Program-made: the position numbers and the translations under genes
Assembly: GCF_029227915.1 (NCBI RefSeq)
Contig: NC_079887.1
Location: forward strand, 12,710,001-12,774,000
DNA from: Hydractinia symbiolongicarpus
Taxonomy: Eukaryota; Cnidaria; Hydrozoa; Anthoathecata; Hydractiniidae
Reading direction: 5' to 3'
DNA: 64,000 bases
Shown here: positions 50,416 through 62,386 of the stretch, piece by piece
Position numbering within the stretch: position 1 is the stretch's first letter
Layout: every line of letters begins with the position of its first letter
The notes under the pieces: model-generated
The model's input: only the letters and a program-made list of their open reading frames with translations
Database searches by the model: none
Told to the model about the DNA's origin: nothing

Positions 50416-51903
50416 TATTACACTGAAACGGATGTGCAGCATTGCTTACCGTTACTAAGCGCTCAGCCTGGTGTCACAATTTTTTTTAAAAACTTTTACA
50501 GGAACATATGCCGCTGAATAAAAATATGTTGGCTAACTGTATTTGCTAAGACGGGTTAACAACAGCTTGTAGAACGGTGTTTTTATTTCACCTAAATTTG
50601 CAGGAAAGTGTTTTTTTTTAAAGTATATAACGAAACACCATATATATTGCTGCGTGCACTTCACATAATATGCAGAAAATTTTATATCTGTACTGAAAAG
50701 CTCCAGCTTGATGTGTGGCACAGTTTACTGCTCTTATTAAGTGTTTAACCTGGCGCTGAACGCCGGGTCATACATTAACTCCCGACTGATCTTTATAATA
50801 ATAGCCATTGTCTGTCTGTCAGCCCAAACTCTGTAACATTAAAGTATTGACGAAATCTTTAGGCTGAAAATGACAACTACGATATATTCATGTTGACTCT
50901 GCTTAGACGTGCGAATTAAAGTTTATTTATTTTGTCCGAGATTTATTACGGGAGCAATTAATCGACGCAACGTTCTAGGATCGAGATTGTTTCGGTGGCG
51001 CGAGTGTTAGACCGGCTTCGGTGTCAAGCAATAACCCTGCTGTCAGATAACTGGAAAGTGGTTCGAGGACCTGCACAACACAAAACATTTCTATATTTAC
51101 TTAGAAAAAAGGAATGAATCTCTTTAAGAAGTAGGTTCCGTGTAGCTAATCTCAGGATGTAAAATGTTTGTGGATCCATACATTACTAAATTTGATTTTG
51201 CTCGAAATATGTTAATATATGCTTATAAATTGTCATATCAAAGTGGTATTAGACAAGAGTGACAGCAAACATCATTTGTTTGATTACAAAACAGAATAAA
51301 TCTGTTTATTGTGCATGAAAGATTACATACAGTGGAAGTTAGTTCAATTTTGTCTGGGAACATTATTTAAAATGGAGGCAGACCATATGTGATCGATTAA
51401 TAATATATCTGATATATTATCGCCTATTTTCTTTCAATGTTAATTTACAGTTGAATTTATGTTTCTAAGATTTTGATTTTTGTACATCCCCTTAATAGAA
51501 TTTAAAGTAGACTCCCATAAAAATATTACATAGCTAATTTATGAACAAAAAGTCTAATCGATTTATATACGTTTTTATAATGTCGTAATTTAAAATGTTT
51601 GTTGTAATTAGAAGAATTGAAGTTTGGATGGCGAGAGCGTAAAGACAAATACAATGTTTTTAATTTGTTTTCTTTTCTGTTAATTAGAATATAATAATAA
51701 CTAACAGACCTTTAATATGAAGTTACAGTTCTCATTTACACCGCTGTATTATGAAGTATTATTAAGTACTATATAATAATATATTTAAAAAATGTAACTT
51801 TCCCGCAAGTTTACCTGAAATGAAAGCACGGCTTACAAACCGTTGTTATCTCTTTATAGCAAAAAAAATCAGTCAACGGGAAACAGTTTCCGTGAAAAAA
51901 ATT
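50416..51903. other. Intergenic, no gene seen
   Basis: No coding signal. A GC-richer patch near 50745-51060 (cgctgaacgccgggtcat; gaccggcttcggtgtc) with gtctgtctgtcag looks like decayed repeat sequence but I cannot define its ends. Confidence 0.4.
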
Positions 51904-51991
51904 GTGACACTGGGCTGAGAAATTATTACAGGTAAACCGTGTCGTACATGTATACAGGCGTAATACCCTTTGAAAAAAACTATATGGCAAC
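51904..51991 (+). repeat. Repeat family R3, 5' part (interrupted)
   Basis: The segment cgtacatgtatacaggcgtaatacccttt...atatggcaac matches 54160-54215 and, less well, 58115-58180. It is cut by the 2.09-kb transposon; the rest of the repeat continues from 54083. Confidence 0.7.
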
Positions 51992-53425
51992 CAGGGGCGG
52001 ATCCAACATTTTTAACATGTCAGTCACATTTTTTGCAGAGCAAAAAAAAAAAAGCGCAGCAATTTACTGCGCCCAAAACGGCTGGGGGTCATCGAAGGCG
52101 CTGTAAGCCCCCACGGCGGGTCCGGGGCGCAGGCCCAGAAACCTTCGCTATTTTAAGCCTCTGCGTATTAAAAACGGCCCAAATAATGTCCAAATTATTA
52201 GCTTTGTTAGAGACGTTTTTTGCTCTAAAGTTTTGAATGGACAAGAAAATAACAAACCATCTTTTAAAGGGTTTCAAAAAAGTGTATGAAAATTAAAAAA
52301 AAAGAGTTTAAATTCAAATATTTTAAGACTGTTTCGCCCAATATCAGGGCTCGTCAGCATGTCTAGAAAATGCCTAATAACGTAATGTTAGCTATTCCAG
52401 ACATGGAAAGTCTGCTATATGCTAAAGTAGGCTTAGCTAGGGGAAGCTGAATTGTTTTAACCACAATTACAAAAATGGTTGGCTTTAAAATTATCATCAC
52501 ATCCTTCATCAACACCTTGCAGACAAAACAGAATATGAGCTTGATCATAAGTATTTTTAGCATTTAATGATGTAAATACAGGTTCAACTTTGCACTTTGC
52601 ACTACAGTTAAGAAAATAGGAAATTTGGTTTTCGGTTTTTGATGTATCTGTACTGTCTAGAGGCACAGCATAATTTTTCTTACCACTGGGAAATTTAATT
52701 ATTTGGCGAAAGGTGGCAAAAGTTTTCTGTGTTCAGAGTACTAACCATTAACCAGCTAGTTTTATCAATTCCTATCTGACTTATTTCATTCAGAAAAATT
52801 GCTTTTAATGGTTTTTGTACTTGTATCTGTGTTAAAACAGATATGCTGTAAAAAATGCCTTATCGGCGTCCCCAAAAATTCTAAAATTAAAAAACTTAAG
52901 AACTACAATGATAGGTCAATGTATATTGGGCTCTCTTTCATTGATCTGGTCTAAAACTATACCATATCAAGTTTTAAGCCATTGTTTTAATTTTTGGACA
53001 AGTTATTGGACTTTTACCATTAGCGAAAAGTATGCTTTTTTATACTACCCACATAAAATTGCCACTTTGACTAATTGATTAGGAATTATTAATTTTTTTA
53101 AAAAATTCACAGACTTGTACTAATATCAAAATTCCTCAGATGATATATCCTATTAGTAAGCTATTAGTATCTGCAGGAAGTTATTATCAATCTAAGTGTG
53201 CTCTGGGCCTATTTTGTGAAAATTAAAAATTAAGTATAAAAAAAATATTTTTCATATTAAAGTTAGATGGTGCGTGCTTTTATTAGCTATATATAACAAG
53301 TGTTTAAGATGACAATAATAATAAAGCACTATCTTCTTAACATAAAGCAATTGCAGAACTCTCTAAGTTTTTGGTCAACAACAACAACAACTTTGAAAAT
53401 AACCCACTCTGCATTGAAATTTCTA

Positions 53426-53457
53426 CCTAGCTAGCTAGCTAGCTAGCTAGCTAGCTA
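53426..53457. repeat. (CTAG)n / (TAGC)n microsatellite
   Basis: About eight uninterrupted tetranucleotide units; the same motif occurs at 18404-18429 and in shorter form throughout the window. Confidence 0.95.
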
Positions 53458-53628
53458 CATATGTTCCAATATCTATAGCTACGCAACTGTAATTATATTT
53501 TTGACATAAAGACTTGATTTAATGTAATAACCTTACGTATCTTTCTTGCACATTTAAAAAATTACTGCATCTCATTGCAGCACACATGGCGAGACACCAT
53601 ACCTGGTTACTCATTAGTCTTGCATGAC

Positions 53629-53740
53629 TTCGTTTGGTCCGAAAAGCTCTTGATTGCTTTCATTTGGTCCGAAAAGTCATTGATTGCTTTCGTTTGGTCC
53701 GAAAAAACCCTCCTAACTGCTTTCGTTTGGTCCGAAATTC
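53629..53740. repeat. Four-copy tandem repeat of roughly 31 bp
   Basis: Units share the core tttggtccgaaaa and a gattgctttc spacer; the third spacer is longer. Located within the 2.09-kb TIR element. Plus-strand translation gives repeated FVWSEK, but with no gene context. Confidence 0.85.
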
Positions 53741-54082
53741 AAATTACACGGCATCGGTTACAAAAAAATTCAATGATTATTGAAAATACATGCTGTGTCA
53801 CATTTCAAATGACGTAAATATTGGTAAAAGTCGTCCATTTTTGTAAACCAATCAGAATACCTTATTTCGGCCGGCAAGGCAATCACATTGCATGAAAGTT
53901 CTTCGGATGTCAGTCGCTTTTTGCCGTATCCATCAACTCAGTCACACAAGAGAAAGGTCCACAAAATAAAGGTCAACGTTCGCAGGGACTGCAGGATCAC
54001 AGTACCCTATTATTTTTTACGATTCTTAGTAAAAATTATGTCAGTCGCGTGACGGCGCTGACGTAGGCTGGATCCGGCCCTG

Positions 54083-54420
54083 GCAACTCCGGTTTAAATA
54101 AAAAGACAGAAGCAGTTTGTTTTTAACATTGACCTAAGCAAAACAATTAATACAGATAAACCATATCGTACATGTATATAGGCGTAATACCCTTTCAAAA
54201 AAAAAACTTTGTTGCAACTTCGGTTTAAATAAAACCCCAGAAAACAGCTAGTCGTTTCCCCGTGCGGGTAAAACAATCGCTCATTCAAATAATAAAATGT
54301 GTAGCTACGTAGCATTTAGCAGAAGAATTATTGGTTAGAGAAATTGTTGTAGCTAAACTGCATTTAGTTACTTTCAGTATTTGGAAGGAGGTAGCTAAGG
54401 AGCCAGCTAGATGGATAAAT
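54083..54420 (+). repeat. Repeat family R3, continuation and second copy
   Basis: From 54083 the interrupted copy resumes (aactccggtttaaataaaa). A second copy starts near 54150 (accatatcgtacatgtatat) and runs to about 54420, matching 58095-58420 along most of its length (ggtttaaataaaa; tagcataagaattattg; gagccag). Confidence 0.65.
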
Positions 54421-54842
54421 TAAATATATAAACTAAATTCCGGATATATAACTTTCTCCCTTCAACAATAAATATTCTCCTTGGAAATAAAACATTACCA
54501 AAAAGAAAACATGGACTAGCTATTGTGAAGAATGTTTGTTGTTCTCTCAAATCTAGCGTATTTTTTATATGAAAAATATTTCAAGTTTAGTTTTCATTTA
54601 ACGTTCATACACGCTTTTAAAACTACCTATCCAAATTTGTATACCACTCACTTCTGTGCTTCCGAATTTCGTTAATGCACGTTTTATGCAAATGATGTCG
54701 CAACGATGTCGAATATTTATGAACAAAACTTATCTGAAATATCTTATGACTCGTACTGTCAACTTTTCGATTTGTTGTTCTTTTACGTACCATGTCTCCT
54801 GTACCTCATATTTTGTTACTGTAAATATTTATATAACTATTT

Positions 54843-55812
54843 GATACGGCCCGTGGACTTAGGCAGAAGGACAATGAAAAAATAGGTTGCTTTAGATTTC
54901 TGCTGAAGTCAGTAGGGCATACAAAAAAATGGCAAAATTAGTTTATCCGTTAACTGCAATGTACAGAGTTCGGAACGCTGATGAGAAAAATGTGCAGGTA
55001 CAGTATCATGTGCTATTAACGAACGGTTAAGATGACATAAAGGTTTAAAAATTTTGCTAAATTGCAGAACATTTTTATAGGTGATGTTTTATAGACTCAA
55101 AGACAATTGTGTTGAATATAATCCACTTTGCAAAAGTGACAGACAGACACACGGAAGTCCTGTATTATTATAAGAGATAGTCAATAAAAAAATCCACTTA
55201 GGCAAAAGGACAATGGAGAAATAGGGTGTTTTAGATATTCTGCTGACATCAGCAGTGCATATACAAAAAAAATTGGTGAAAATTTAGTTTATTCATTGCC
55301 TGTAATGTGTAGAGGCCGAAACGATGATCAAGAAAATGTATATGATCATGTGCTTTTGATGAGCGGTTGATGAGATATAAGGGTTTCAAAATTTTGATCA
55401 CGTCAGCAATGGCCAGTTAAACGGTTGCAGAGATATTAGGGTTTGCAGGTTTTTTGTTGGCGTCATCAACCTGTCCATTCCGAAACGGATATTGGGACGA
55501 AGGTATGGGAAAATAGCCCAAATTGGTCCTAGATGGTCCCTAGTTACCCACGTGGTGAAAAATCATTGACGTCACCACCTCGTTTCCAAGTTATTTTGCC
55601 TCAAAATTTTATGTGCACTGTAATGGCTTCATTAATTTATTATACTTTCCTTTGACGTTATTATTATTTTTACGCTAAAAGTTTGGTAAATTACAGAACA
55701 ATTTTATGGTCGATGTTTTACAGACTTTATCAAAGAAAATGATGAAGAATATAATCCACTTTGCAAAAGTGACAGAGAGACAAAACTGGCGTATTATTAT
55801 AGAGACTAGTCG
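54843..55812 (+). repeat. Repeat family B, two copies head to tail
   Basis: 54843-55176 (internally deleted) and 55177-55812, each starting near gataaggcccgtgg/aatccacttaggc...aaggacaat and ending ccactttgcaaaagtgacag...tattattata. The second includes the aaaatcattgacgtcacc segment also seen at 59950 and, reversed, near 61880. Confidence 0.75.
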
Positions 55813-56640
55813 ATAAGGCCCGTGGAAGAATCCACTTAGGCAAAAGGCTATTTCTTTAGATGTTTTGCTGACATAACCAATGCATATGCAAAATAATGTT
55901 CTTAAAATCTTACACAAAATGTCAAATGTCAAATCTTACACAAAATAAAAAAAGAACAGCTTGCAAGGTGCAAAATCTAGTTGATAAAAAGTTGCAACAA
56001 CGACACTCACAATATCGACACTCATAACACCAATACTCACAACACGGATAATAACAATGTCAGAAATAACGCATCTCAAATATGTACATCTTATAAGTGA
56101 TTATGTTAAAAACCGTCAGTATTTTATTCAGAAAAGTTGGCCTGCAAGAGTTAGCAGAAATCAACAAAAATAAGTTTTTTACACATTTTAAATATTGTCT
56201 TTCCCTTGAAGCTTATACAAAAATATGAAAAAGCCATTGTTTAGAAAAAGTTAAATGTAAATCTACAAAAATCAGTCATTTTAGTTGCATACCATTCTCT
56301 CACACAAAAATTTACACAAAATGTAAAAATCAACCAGAACACAAAGTTTTTTCTTTTTTAGTATGATGATCCGTACTGCCCCTTACCAACAATTCTGAAC
56401 CTAAATGTCAAAAAATAAATAAGCAAAGAATAAACTTGAATTAAAAAAGATTATTATTTTGGAAACATTGTATCCCGTTCATAAACAAAAAGTTTACATA
56501 AAATGTAAAACAGATTGTTTTTTGAGAAACACATCAAAATCAACAAAAATGAGTTCATTCAACATGTCGTATATTGCTATACCAATCAATCTTCCACAAA
56601 AAGGTTATGAAACACCTCAAAATTTAGAAAAATCAGTCAT
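55806..56640 (+). repeat. Family B head followed by partner repeat
   Basis: Starts actagtcgataaggcccgtgg immediately at the tail of the preceding copy. From about 56150 it changes to the sequence shared with 31490-31700. Confidence 0.6.
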
Positions 56641-57210
56641 TTCAGTCCATAACAAAACAATAATAAATAACTTAACACACACACTTTAAGTTCTACAAAA
56701 TTCGTTCCACTTATCATATTGCATGTGGTCCCCCTTGTAAAGTGCCCAGGTAATGTTGGAATAACAACAGGAGTCATAGGCTAGAGCTAGCCATGGGATG
56801 GGGAGCTGGACTTGGAGGCTAACATTAGCTAGCTATCAGTAGCTAAGACACCCAGTTAAATATAATTAAACTGGGAACACTTAACTAAAACTAAAGCTAG
56901 CTATTTATGCTTAGTAAAACACATATCAAAAGAAGCAATAGTAATGTAAAATTAATAACATTACAGTTCAACAAATCAAAGTTCTCTGGTTTTTAGTCAG
57001 CCAACAGCTTTATGTAGCATTTTGAATTTTAGGACAATACATTAGTTACGCGCCAATGCACATAAATTATGTAACAAAACGTAAAAAAATATGGCTACTT
57101 ACACGGTAAAATATAAAACTGTGGCTTTTCCTGGAAAATGCGAGTCTGCTTGCTCCACCTACATAAAACCCAAACGTCTATTTGTGATTTCAAATCCGCT
57201 TTAAACTTTA
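56641..57210. other. Intergenic, no gene seen
   Basis: No coding frame of note; scattered agctagct motifs. Confidence 0.45.
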
Positions 57211-57555
57211 GCCTTTGTTTTCTACTTCTAACTTTACTTTGCACCTAGCTCCACTTCTCACTTCACTTTTCAGCTTCTTCATTTGGCGTCTTTTCTTTTT
57301 AAATATATAGCTATGCTTTTTTAAACCACTTTTTTCCCTTTTTTCAAGGTAAAGGGGTCGTTCTTCTGTGCTTTTTTTGGTGGCCTTTACTTTCCACTTC
57401 TAAATTTACTTTGCTTCTAGCTCCACGTAGCTCCGCTTTCACTTCCCACTTCACTTTTTTACTTCTTCACTTGGACTTTTTTCTTTTTAAATATGCTTTT
57501 TTGAACCAATTATTTTACCTTTTTCAAGATCGTTCTTTTGTGGGTTTTTTTTGGT
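57211..57555. repeat. Pyrimidine-rich 172-bp tandem duplication
   Basis: 57211-57382 and 57383-57555 align throughout (gccttt-ctttc-acttctaa; ctagctccac; cttttctttttaaatat; gatcgttcttttgtg) with moderate divergence. A family B tail-like end (cacagacacacgg...tattattatatagat) follows at 57735-57772. Confidence 0.75.
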
Positions 57556-57833
57556 CGCGAGAGGACACCATTTTTCGAAAGTTAGCCGTTAAATTTATTT
57601 CAGCAAATCAAATTGAGTCGTTTTTATCACGTGATGTAAACAAAGTAAACCCGCTAGCAAAATGGACATATTTTTTTCGGTGACTTCATAGAGAATTTCG
57701 GCATCTTCAAAGGAAAATGAAGATATCAACTTTGCCTGTCACAGACACACGGAGCAGGCGTATTATTATATAGATATACATTGTGTGAATTTATTAAGAA
57801 TTTTACATTTACTTTTTTTGTTTTAATTTTGAT

Positions 57834-57951
57834 ACTAGTCGGTGGCTCGTCGACGTCGCCCGTCCTTTATGTACCGCATTTCGTGAGTGTCACTGCTGCA
57901 GTTACCATTCTGCGTGACAGACAGATGTATATGGGTAATTTAATGTGGACT
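57834..57951 (+). repeat. Short interspersed repeat, related to 1-170
   Basis: Begins actagtcg and ends ggactag, so the ends are inverted with respect to each other. Internal cgcccgtcctttatgtaccgc and ttctgcgtgacagaca match the copy at the start of the window. Confidence 0.55.
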
Positions 57952-58094
57952 AGCCGGGGGAAACCGCGTCGAAACGCCGGCTTAAGCCACAAGTAACAGT
58001 GTTACTCAGTGTTAAACGCCTGGCAGAACGATTAATATGAACCGTAAACTGTGCTACACATTCAGTTGAAGAAAAAAGCATTTCGTTAACACAG

Positions 58095-58420
58095 GACTGA
58101 GCTCTTAGTACAGGTAAATTGTGATAAACGGTATTGCATATGTGTATGAGTGATACTCTCTTCCAAACAAATCTTATCGCAATTTCGGTTTAAATAAAAA
58201 CACGGGAAACAGCCATTTATTATCCCGTCCAGTTAAAAAAAATCAGGAAATTTATTTTGCGTATTGCGTTTTCATGACAGTAATAAAAGGTGTAGCTACT
58301 CAACTACATTTAGCATAAGAATTATTGATTAAGAATTTTGTTGTAGCTAGACAAACTGGATTAAGCTACTTTCACTTTCATCCAAAAGTACCTAAAGAGT
58401 TAGCTAGAGAGCCAGAACGG
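58095..58420 (+). repeat. Repeat family R3, third copy
   Basis: Diverged relative of 54150-54420: gcaatttcggtttaaataaaa, ggtgtagctact, catttagcataagaattattg and gttagctagagagccag in the same order. Confidence 0.65.
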
Positions 58421-58929
58421 CCAAACAAAAGTAAATAATAGTGTACACCAAACTTTAAAAGAACAAGAATAAAAAAATGTAGCTATAGCTAGTTGGCTTC
58501 AGCATGACGCTGCCTTGAAATCTACGTCTGTAACCAAAATCTTTAAATTGCTTTGTACATTTTATTGGCTTTTTAAATGTAATATGCCCAAATCTTTCCA
58601 CATTCCGTAAACTGTGCATCCCACATCCCTTTAAAAGACGTTGCTTTTGGGAGAGATTTCAGTTTCTGAGAAGTTTTTGACATAACGTGTTAATAAATTT
58701 TATTGTGAAAATTAATCAAGAAATGTAAGTATAAATGATTGTTTCACAGCAATGTGCTACAAAAACTCGACAATATTGACTCCCAACTTGAAATTATCGC
58801 ATCAATCTCTAAGATCAAAACGCATATTTTTCGAAACATTGGTCTTTGTTTCAGACATTAACCGGCAGAAAACTAACAAATAATAAAACAGTGTTCTTTC
58901 CTATTCGTTATTCCGGATACAATTAATAA
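58421..58929. other. Intergenic, no gene seen
   Basis: No coding or repeat features that I can support. Confidence 0.45.
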
Positions 58930-59235
58930 AAACATCTGTTTTTAGTATTTGTTAGTATTCAGGTATTCGTTGGTATTTAGTATTCGTTGGTATTTGTGTT
59001 TATGTGTTATTTGTTGGTAATCGTTGGTATTCATTGGTTATCGTTGGTATTCGTTGGTATTTGTTGGTATTTGTTGGTATTTGGTGTTTGTTGGTATTTG
59101 TTGGTATTTGTTGGTATTTGTTGGTATTTAGTGGTATTCGTTGGTACTTGGTATTCGTTGGTCTTCTTTGGTAATCTTTGGTATTTGGTGCTCGTTGGTA
59201 TTCGTTGGTATTTGTTGGTATTTGGTATTCGTTGG
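58930..59235 (+). repeat. 10-bp minisatellite (ttggtattYg)n
   Basis: Roughly 28 imperfect units of ttggtatttg / ttggtattcg, all with G and T on the plus strand and A and C on the other. The open frames across it are by-products. Confidence 0.93.
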
Positions 59236-59463
59236 CATTAGCACGCACAGTGTATTTACAAATTTCAGGTCTGGAACGCTTGCGTTCTGTTAATTGCTAA
59301 CCATTATTTTCTTTTACAAGTTCATACTTTACATTATCAATCTTTAAAATAAACTGATGCAGTAAATCGAAGAGTAAAACCAAAAACAGAAGTATTTGTA
59401 ATAAAACGACACAGCCAAACTATTAATCCATTAATAGCCTTCTCAAATCTGCTTAAGTAATTA

Positions 59464-60921
59464 ACTAGTCGATGAAGCCCGTGGAGAAATCCACTTAGGC
59501 AAAAGGACAATAAAAAAAGTTGTTTTAGATGCTTTCCTGTCGTCAGCAGTGCAGTGCAGATAAAAAAATTCGCGTAATTGTTTATTTGTTGTCTGTAATG
59601 TGTAGAGGTTGAAACGCTGGTCAAAGTAATGTACAGAATCATATGTTCTCGCCTAAGGAGATATCAGGAACGCTTAAGGAGATATCAGGGATTAAAAATT
59701 TTGCTGACATTAGCAAACACCTCTCAAAACCTTAAAAAATTCTTTTAGAAAATTGTATGCCTGTTGCCTTCATCGTATAGATCTGGAAATGCTAATCAAG
59801 AAAATGTATAGGATCATGTACCTTTGATAAACGGTTACAGAGATATTAGGGTTTGAAAGTTTTTTAATGACGTGCATTTCGAAACGGATTCGGGGACCCA
59901 GGTTTGGAAAATTTACCCAAATTAGTCCCAGGTGGTCCCTATTTACCCACGCGGTGAAAAATCATTGGCGTCACCACTTCGTTTCCAAGTTATTTGGCCT
60001 CGAAGTTTTAGGTGCACTTTAATGGCTTCATTAATTTAACCCCTTTCGCCCCCCCTGTCGGTTTTTTTATAATAACTCCTGATTGCTTTGTTATATGGCT
60101 ATGATACTTACTGAGTTTTAACATTTATCTTTTAGACACCTGCATGCTAAATTTTTAGGTCCCATACCTTTCAGAGGCTTTGATATTGGCCATTACTCGA
60201 AACTACCCCTAAAAATCTCTATGAAATCCTTATAATGAGGAAAATATAATAACTCCTGTTAGGATTATCCTTAGAACTTAAAACTTGCAACACAACTTTG
60301 TTTAATCAAGAAGAATTATTTTGAATAGTTTGGACACGTGACGAATCCGATTTCCCGATTTTGTCGGATTTTACCAGAAAATCGGAAAAAACGGATTTTC
60401 GGGCAATTTTTTATCCGATCCATGTAAAAACCGGAAGATATGTTAAATAACACTTATTTGGCTTTCAGAAACTTCAAACAGAATGTAAAAATTCGCTCTA
60501 GAACAAAAGTAATTATATTTTAAGCAGATAATGGCATTCTTAACAATTTTTAGACTTCTGATGGCGTCACAGAAAATGTGCTGACGCAAGCAAAAATTTA
60601 TTGCCGCTATTTTGTTTCTTTTGTGACGTACTATAAGTGTGCCAAGTTTGATTCAATTTGAACAATCCTATAAAAAGTTATTGAGGAGGGGGAATCCGCC
60701 CCCCCCCCCCCCCCTCCCCCCGGTCATAATATGTTCGAAAAACCCCGGACCGAATAGGGTTAATATAGGATATTGACGTGAAAGTAGTGTTATTGACGTT
60801 GCGCCATAACGTCAGAAAATTTAACATATTAGACATAAGTTTTTCGCTGACATCAAAGGAAAATGACGATATCCACTTTGCCTGTTACAAACAGACACAG
60901 TCTCTGTATTATTATAAGAGA
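59464..60921 (+). repeat. Repeat family B, near full length, interrupted by a TTAA element
   Basis: Head actagtcgatgaagcccgtgg at 59464. Body shares aaacggattcggggacccag and ggtggtccctatttaccca with the inverted copy at 61655-62386. Interrupted at TTAA 60036-60039 by the 720-bp element and resumes at 60764 (tataggatattgacgt). Ends tattattataagagat. Confidence 0.85.
60036..60763 (+). mobile_element. piggyBac-like nonautonomous element, full length
   Basis: Insert of 720 bp (60040-60759) with TTAA on both sides and imperfect terminal repeats starting ccc (cccctttcg... and, reversed, ccctattcgg...). The family B copy at 61655-62386 has a single TTAA at the matching place (61818-61821), an empty-site paralog. 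TTAA duplication and CCC termini are piggyBac hallmarks. The interior has a cluster of ccgatttt/aaaatcgg palindromes and a (C)16 tract at 60699-60714. No coding capacity. Confidence 0.85.
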
Positions 60922-61654
60922 TCTTTTGTTTGGTAAAATTCCATCATAAATTTGTAAATTGATCCTTTTCAATGGGGCTTAATGTACAGAAAAGAACTTC
61001 ATTATATAAAATTAAACACAATTACGTAAGAACAACCTTGCATCCATTCAAGTTATTTTTTGTCATTGTGCGTTAACAGAAATAACATTTTTAACCTGTG
61101 CAAAACAGGTGTACTTGCAGTTTTTTAATATAAACAATAATTCAAGAAATAAACTTAACATCTCAGAATGTCTTTATTTTTTTTAATTTTTTTTTTTTCA
61201 CAATAGTATACATACATTATAGAAACAATAAAGCATTGCACATTAAGAAATTTAATTACTTTTAATCCACAGCATTGTAACTGGAGTATTCCTTTGTGGC
61301 ATTATAAGGACATGAATATATAAAATCGTTGAAAAGAAGCTGTGATTAAAAGTTTCGTCAAAGAAGAAAAAAGCGCAGAATAAGTAGCTGGTTTCGGTAG
61401 GAAATACAATAAGATTTTTAAATGCCTTTTTTTATCTTACTTAGTCTATGTTTGGTCCTTATGGATTTTTCAGACAGCATAAAGGAATTTGCTCTTCAAA
61501 TTTTACAGAAACTGTGTCAGAAACGTATTTGTTTTCAAATTTCCTGAGACAAGAAAGACTTTTGAACTTCCTCTGGCAGTGGGTCGTCTTAGTTATGAAC
61601 CGTGTGCTATTGCTGGCCGTAACACAATCATCTCTTACGAACATACAACCACTT
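60922..61654. other. Spacer between inverted family B copies
   Basis: No gene recognised. The 82-codon frame at 61448-61696 overlaps the end of the repeat and has no family features. Confidence 0.5.
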
Positions 61655-62386
61655 ATCTCTTATAATATTACGGAGAGTGTGTCCGTGTGTCTGTAACAGG
61701 CAAAGTGGATATGTCCATTTTTCTTTGATTTTGCCGAAAAAGTTATGTCTTAAATGTAATATTTTCTAACGTAACGGCCCGACGTCAATAACACTACTTT
61801 AACGTCAATATCGTACATTAAATAAGGAAGCCATTACAGTGCACCTAAAACTTTGAGGACAAATAACGAGGTGGCGACGTCAATGATTTTTTACCGCATG
61901 GGTAACTAGGGACCACCTAGGACCAATTTGGGTAATTTTCTCAAATCTGGGTCCCAAAATCCGTTTCGGAATGGACAAGTTGATGACGTCATCAAAAAAC
62001 CTTTAAACCCCAGTATTTCTGCAACCGTTTGCCAAAGGTACATCATCCTATACATTTTCTTCGTCAGCGTTCCAAGATCTATTCGATAAAGGCAACGGGT
62101 ATACAGATTTCTTAAAAAAAAGTTTTGGTACTTTTGCGGGCACTTTGCTAACGTCGGCAAAAGTTTTTAAACCCTTATATCTCCTCAGGGGTTCGATGAA
62201 AACATATGATCCTACACATTATTTCGACCACCGTTTCAACCTCTACACATTACAGACAAAGAATAAACAAATTTCGCTAATTTTTTTATCTGCACTGCAC
62301 TGCTGACGTCAGCAAACATCTAAAACAACCCATTTTTCATTGTCCTTCTGCCTAAGTTGATTTCTCCACAAGCCTTATCGACTAGT
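61655..62386 (-). repeat. Repeat family B, full length, inverted copy
   Basis: Reads on the minus strand from actagtcgataaggcttgtgg (62386) to the tail taatattataagagat (61655), 732 bp. Serves as the reference for family length and as the empty site for the TTAA insertion at 60036. Confidence 0.85.

Larger units (their letters stand above)
51992..54082. mobile_element. 2.09-kb TIR transposon, nonautonomous or decayed
   Basis: Ends are caggggcggatccaac at left and, reversed, cagggccggatccagc at right (one mismatch in the first 14 bases), with further inverted similarity (gtcagtcac / gcgactgac). Flanked by a 5-bp direct repeat gcaac (51987-51991 and 54083-54087). Neighbouring family R3 at 54160-54235 has the uninterrupted sequence (tgttgcaacttcggtttaaat), a paralogous empty site with one gcaac. 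The cagggg terminus recalls hAT-type miniature elements, but those give 8-bp duplications. No transposase recognised inside. Confidence 0.8.

Noticed and set aside
53575-53817. Array of spaced repeats considered as a CRISPR-like structure
   Set aside because: Only four imperfect units in eukaryotic transposon DNA; spacers are related to each other and there are no cas genes.
58987-59248. Open frames on both strands with repeated WYLLVFVG or YQQIPTNT peptides
   Set aside because: By-product of the 10-bp minisatellite.
61448-61696. 82-codon plus-strand frame with an apparent phenylalanine-rich start
   Set aside because: Runs into the end of a family B repeat; no homologue recognised.
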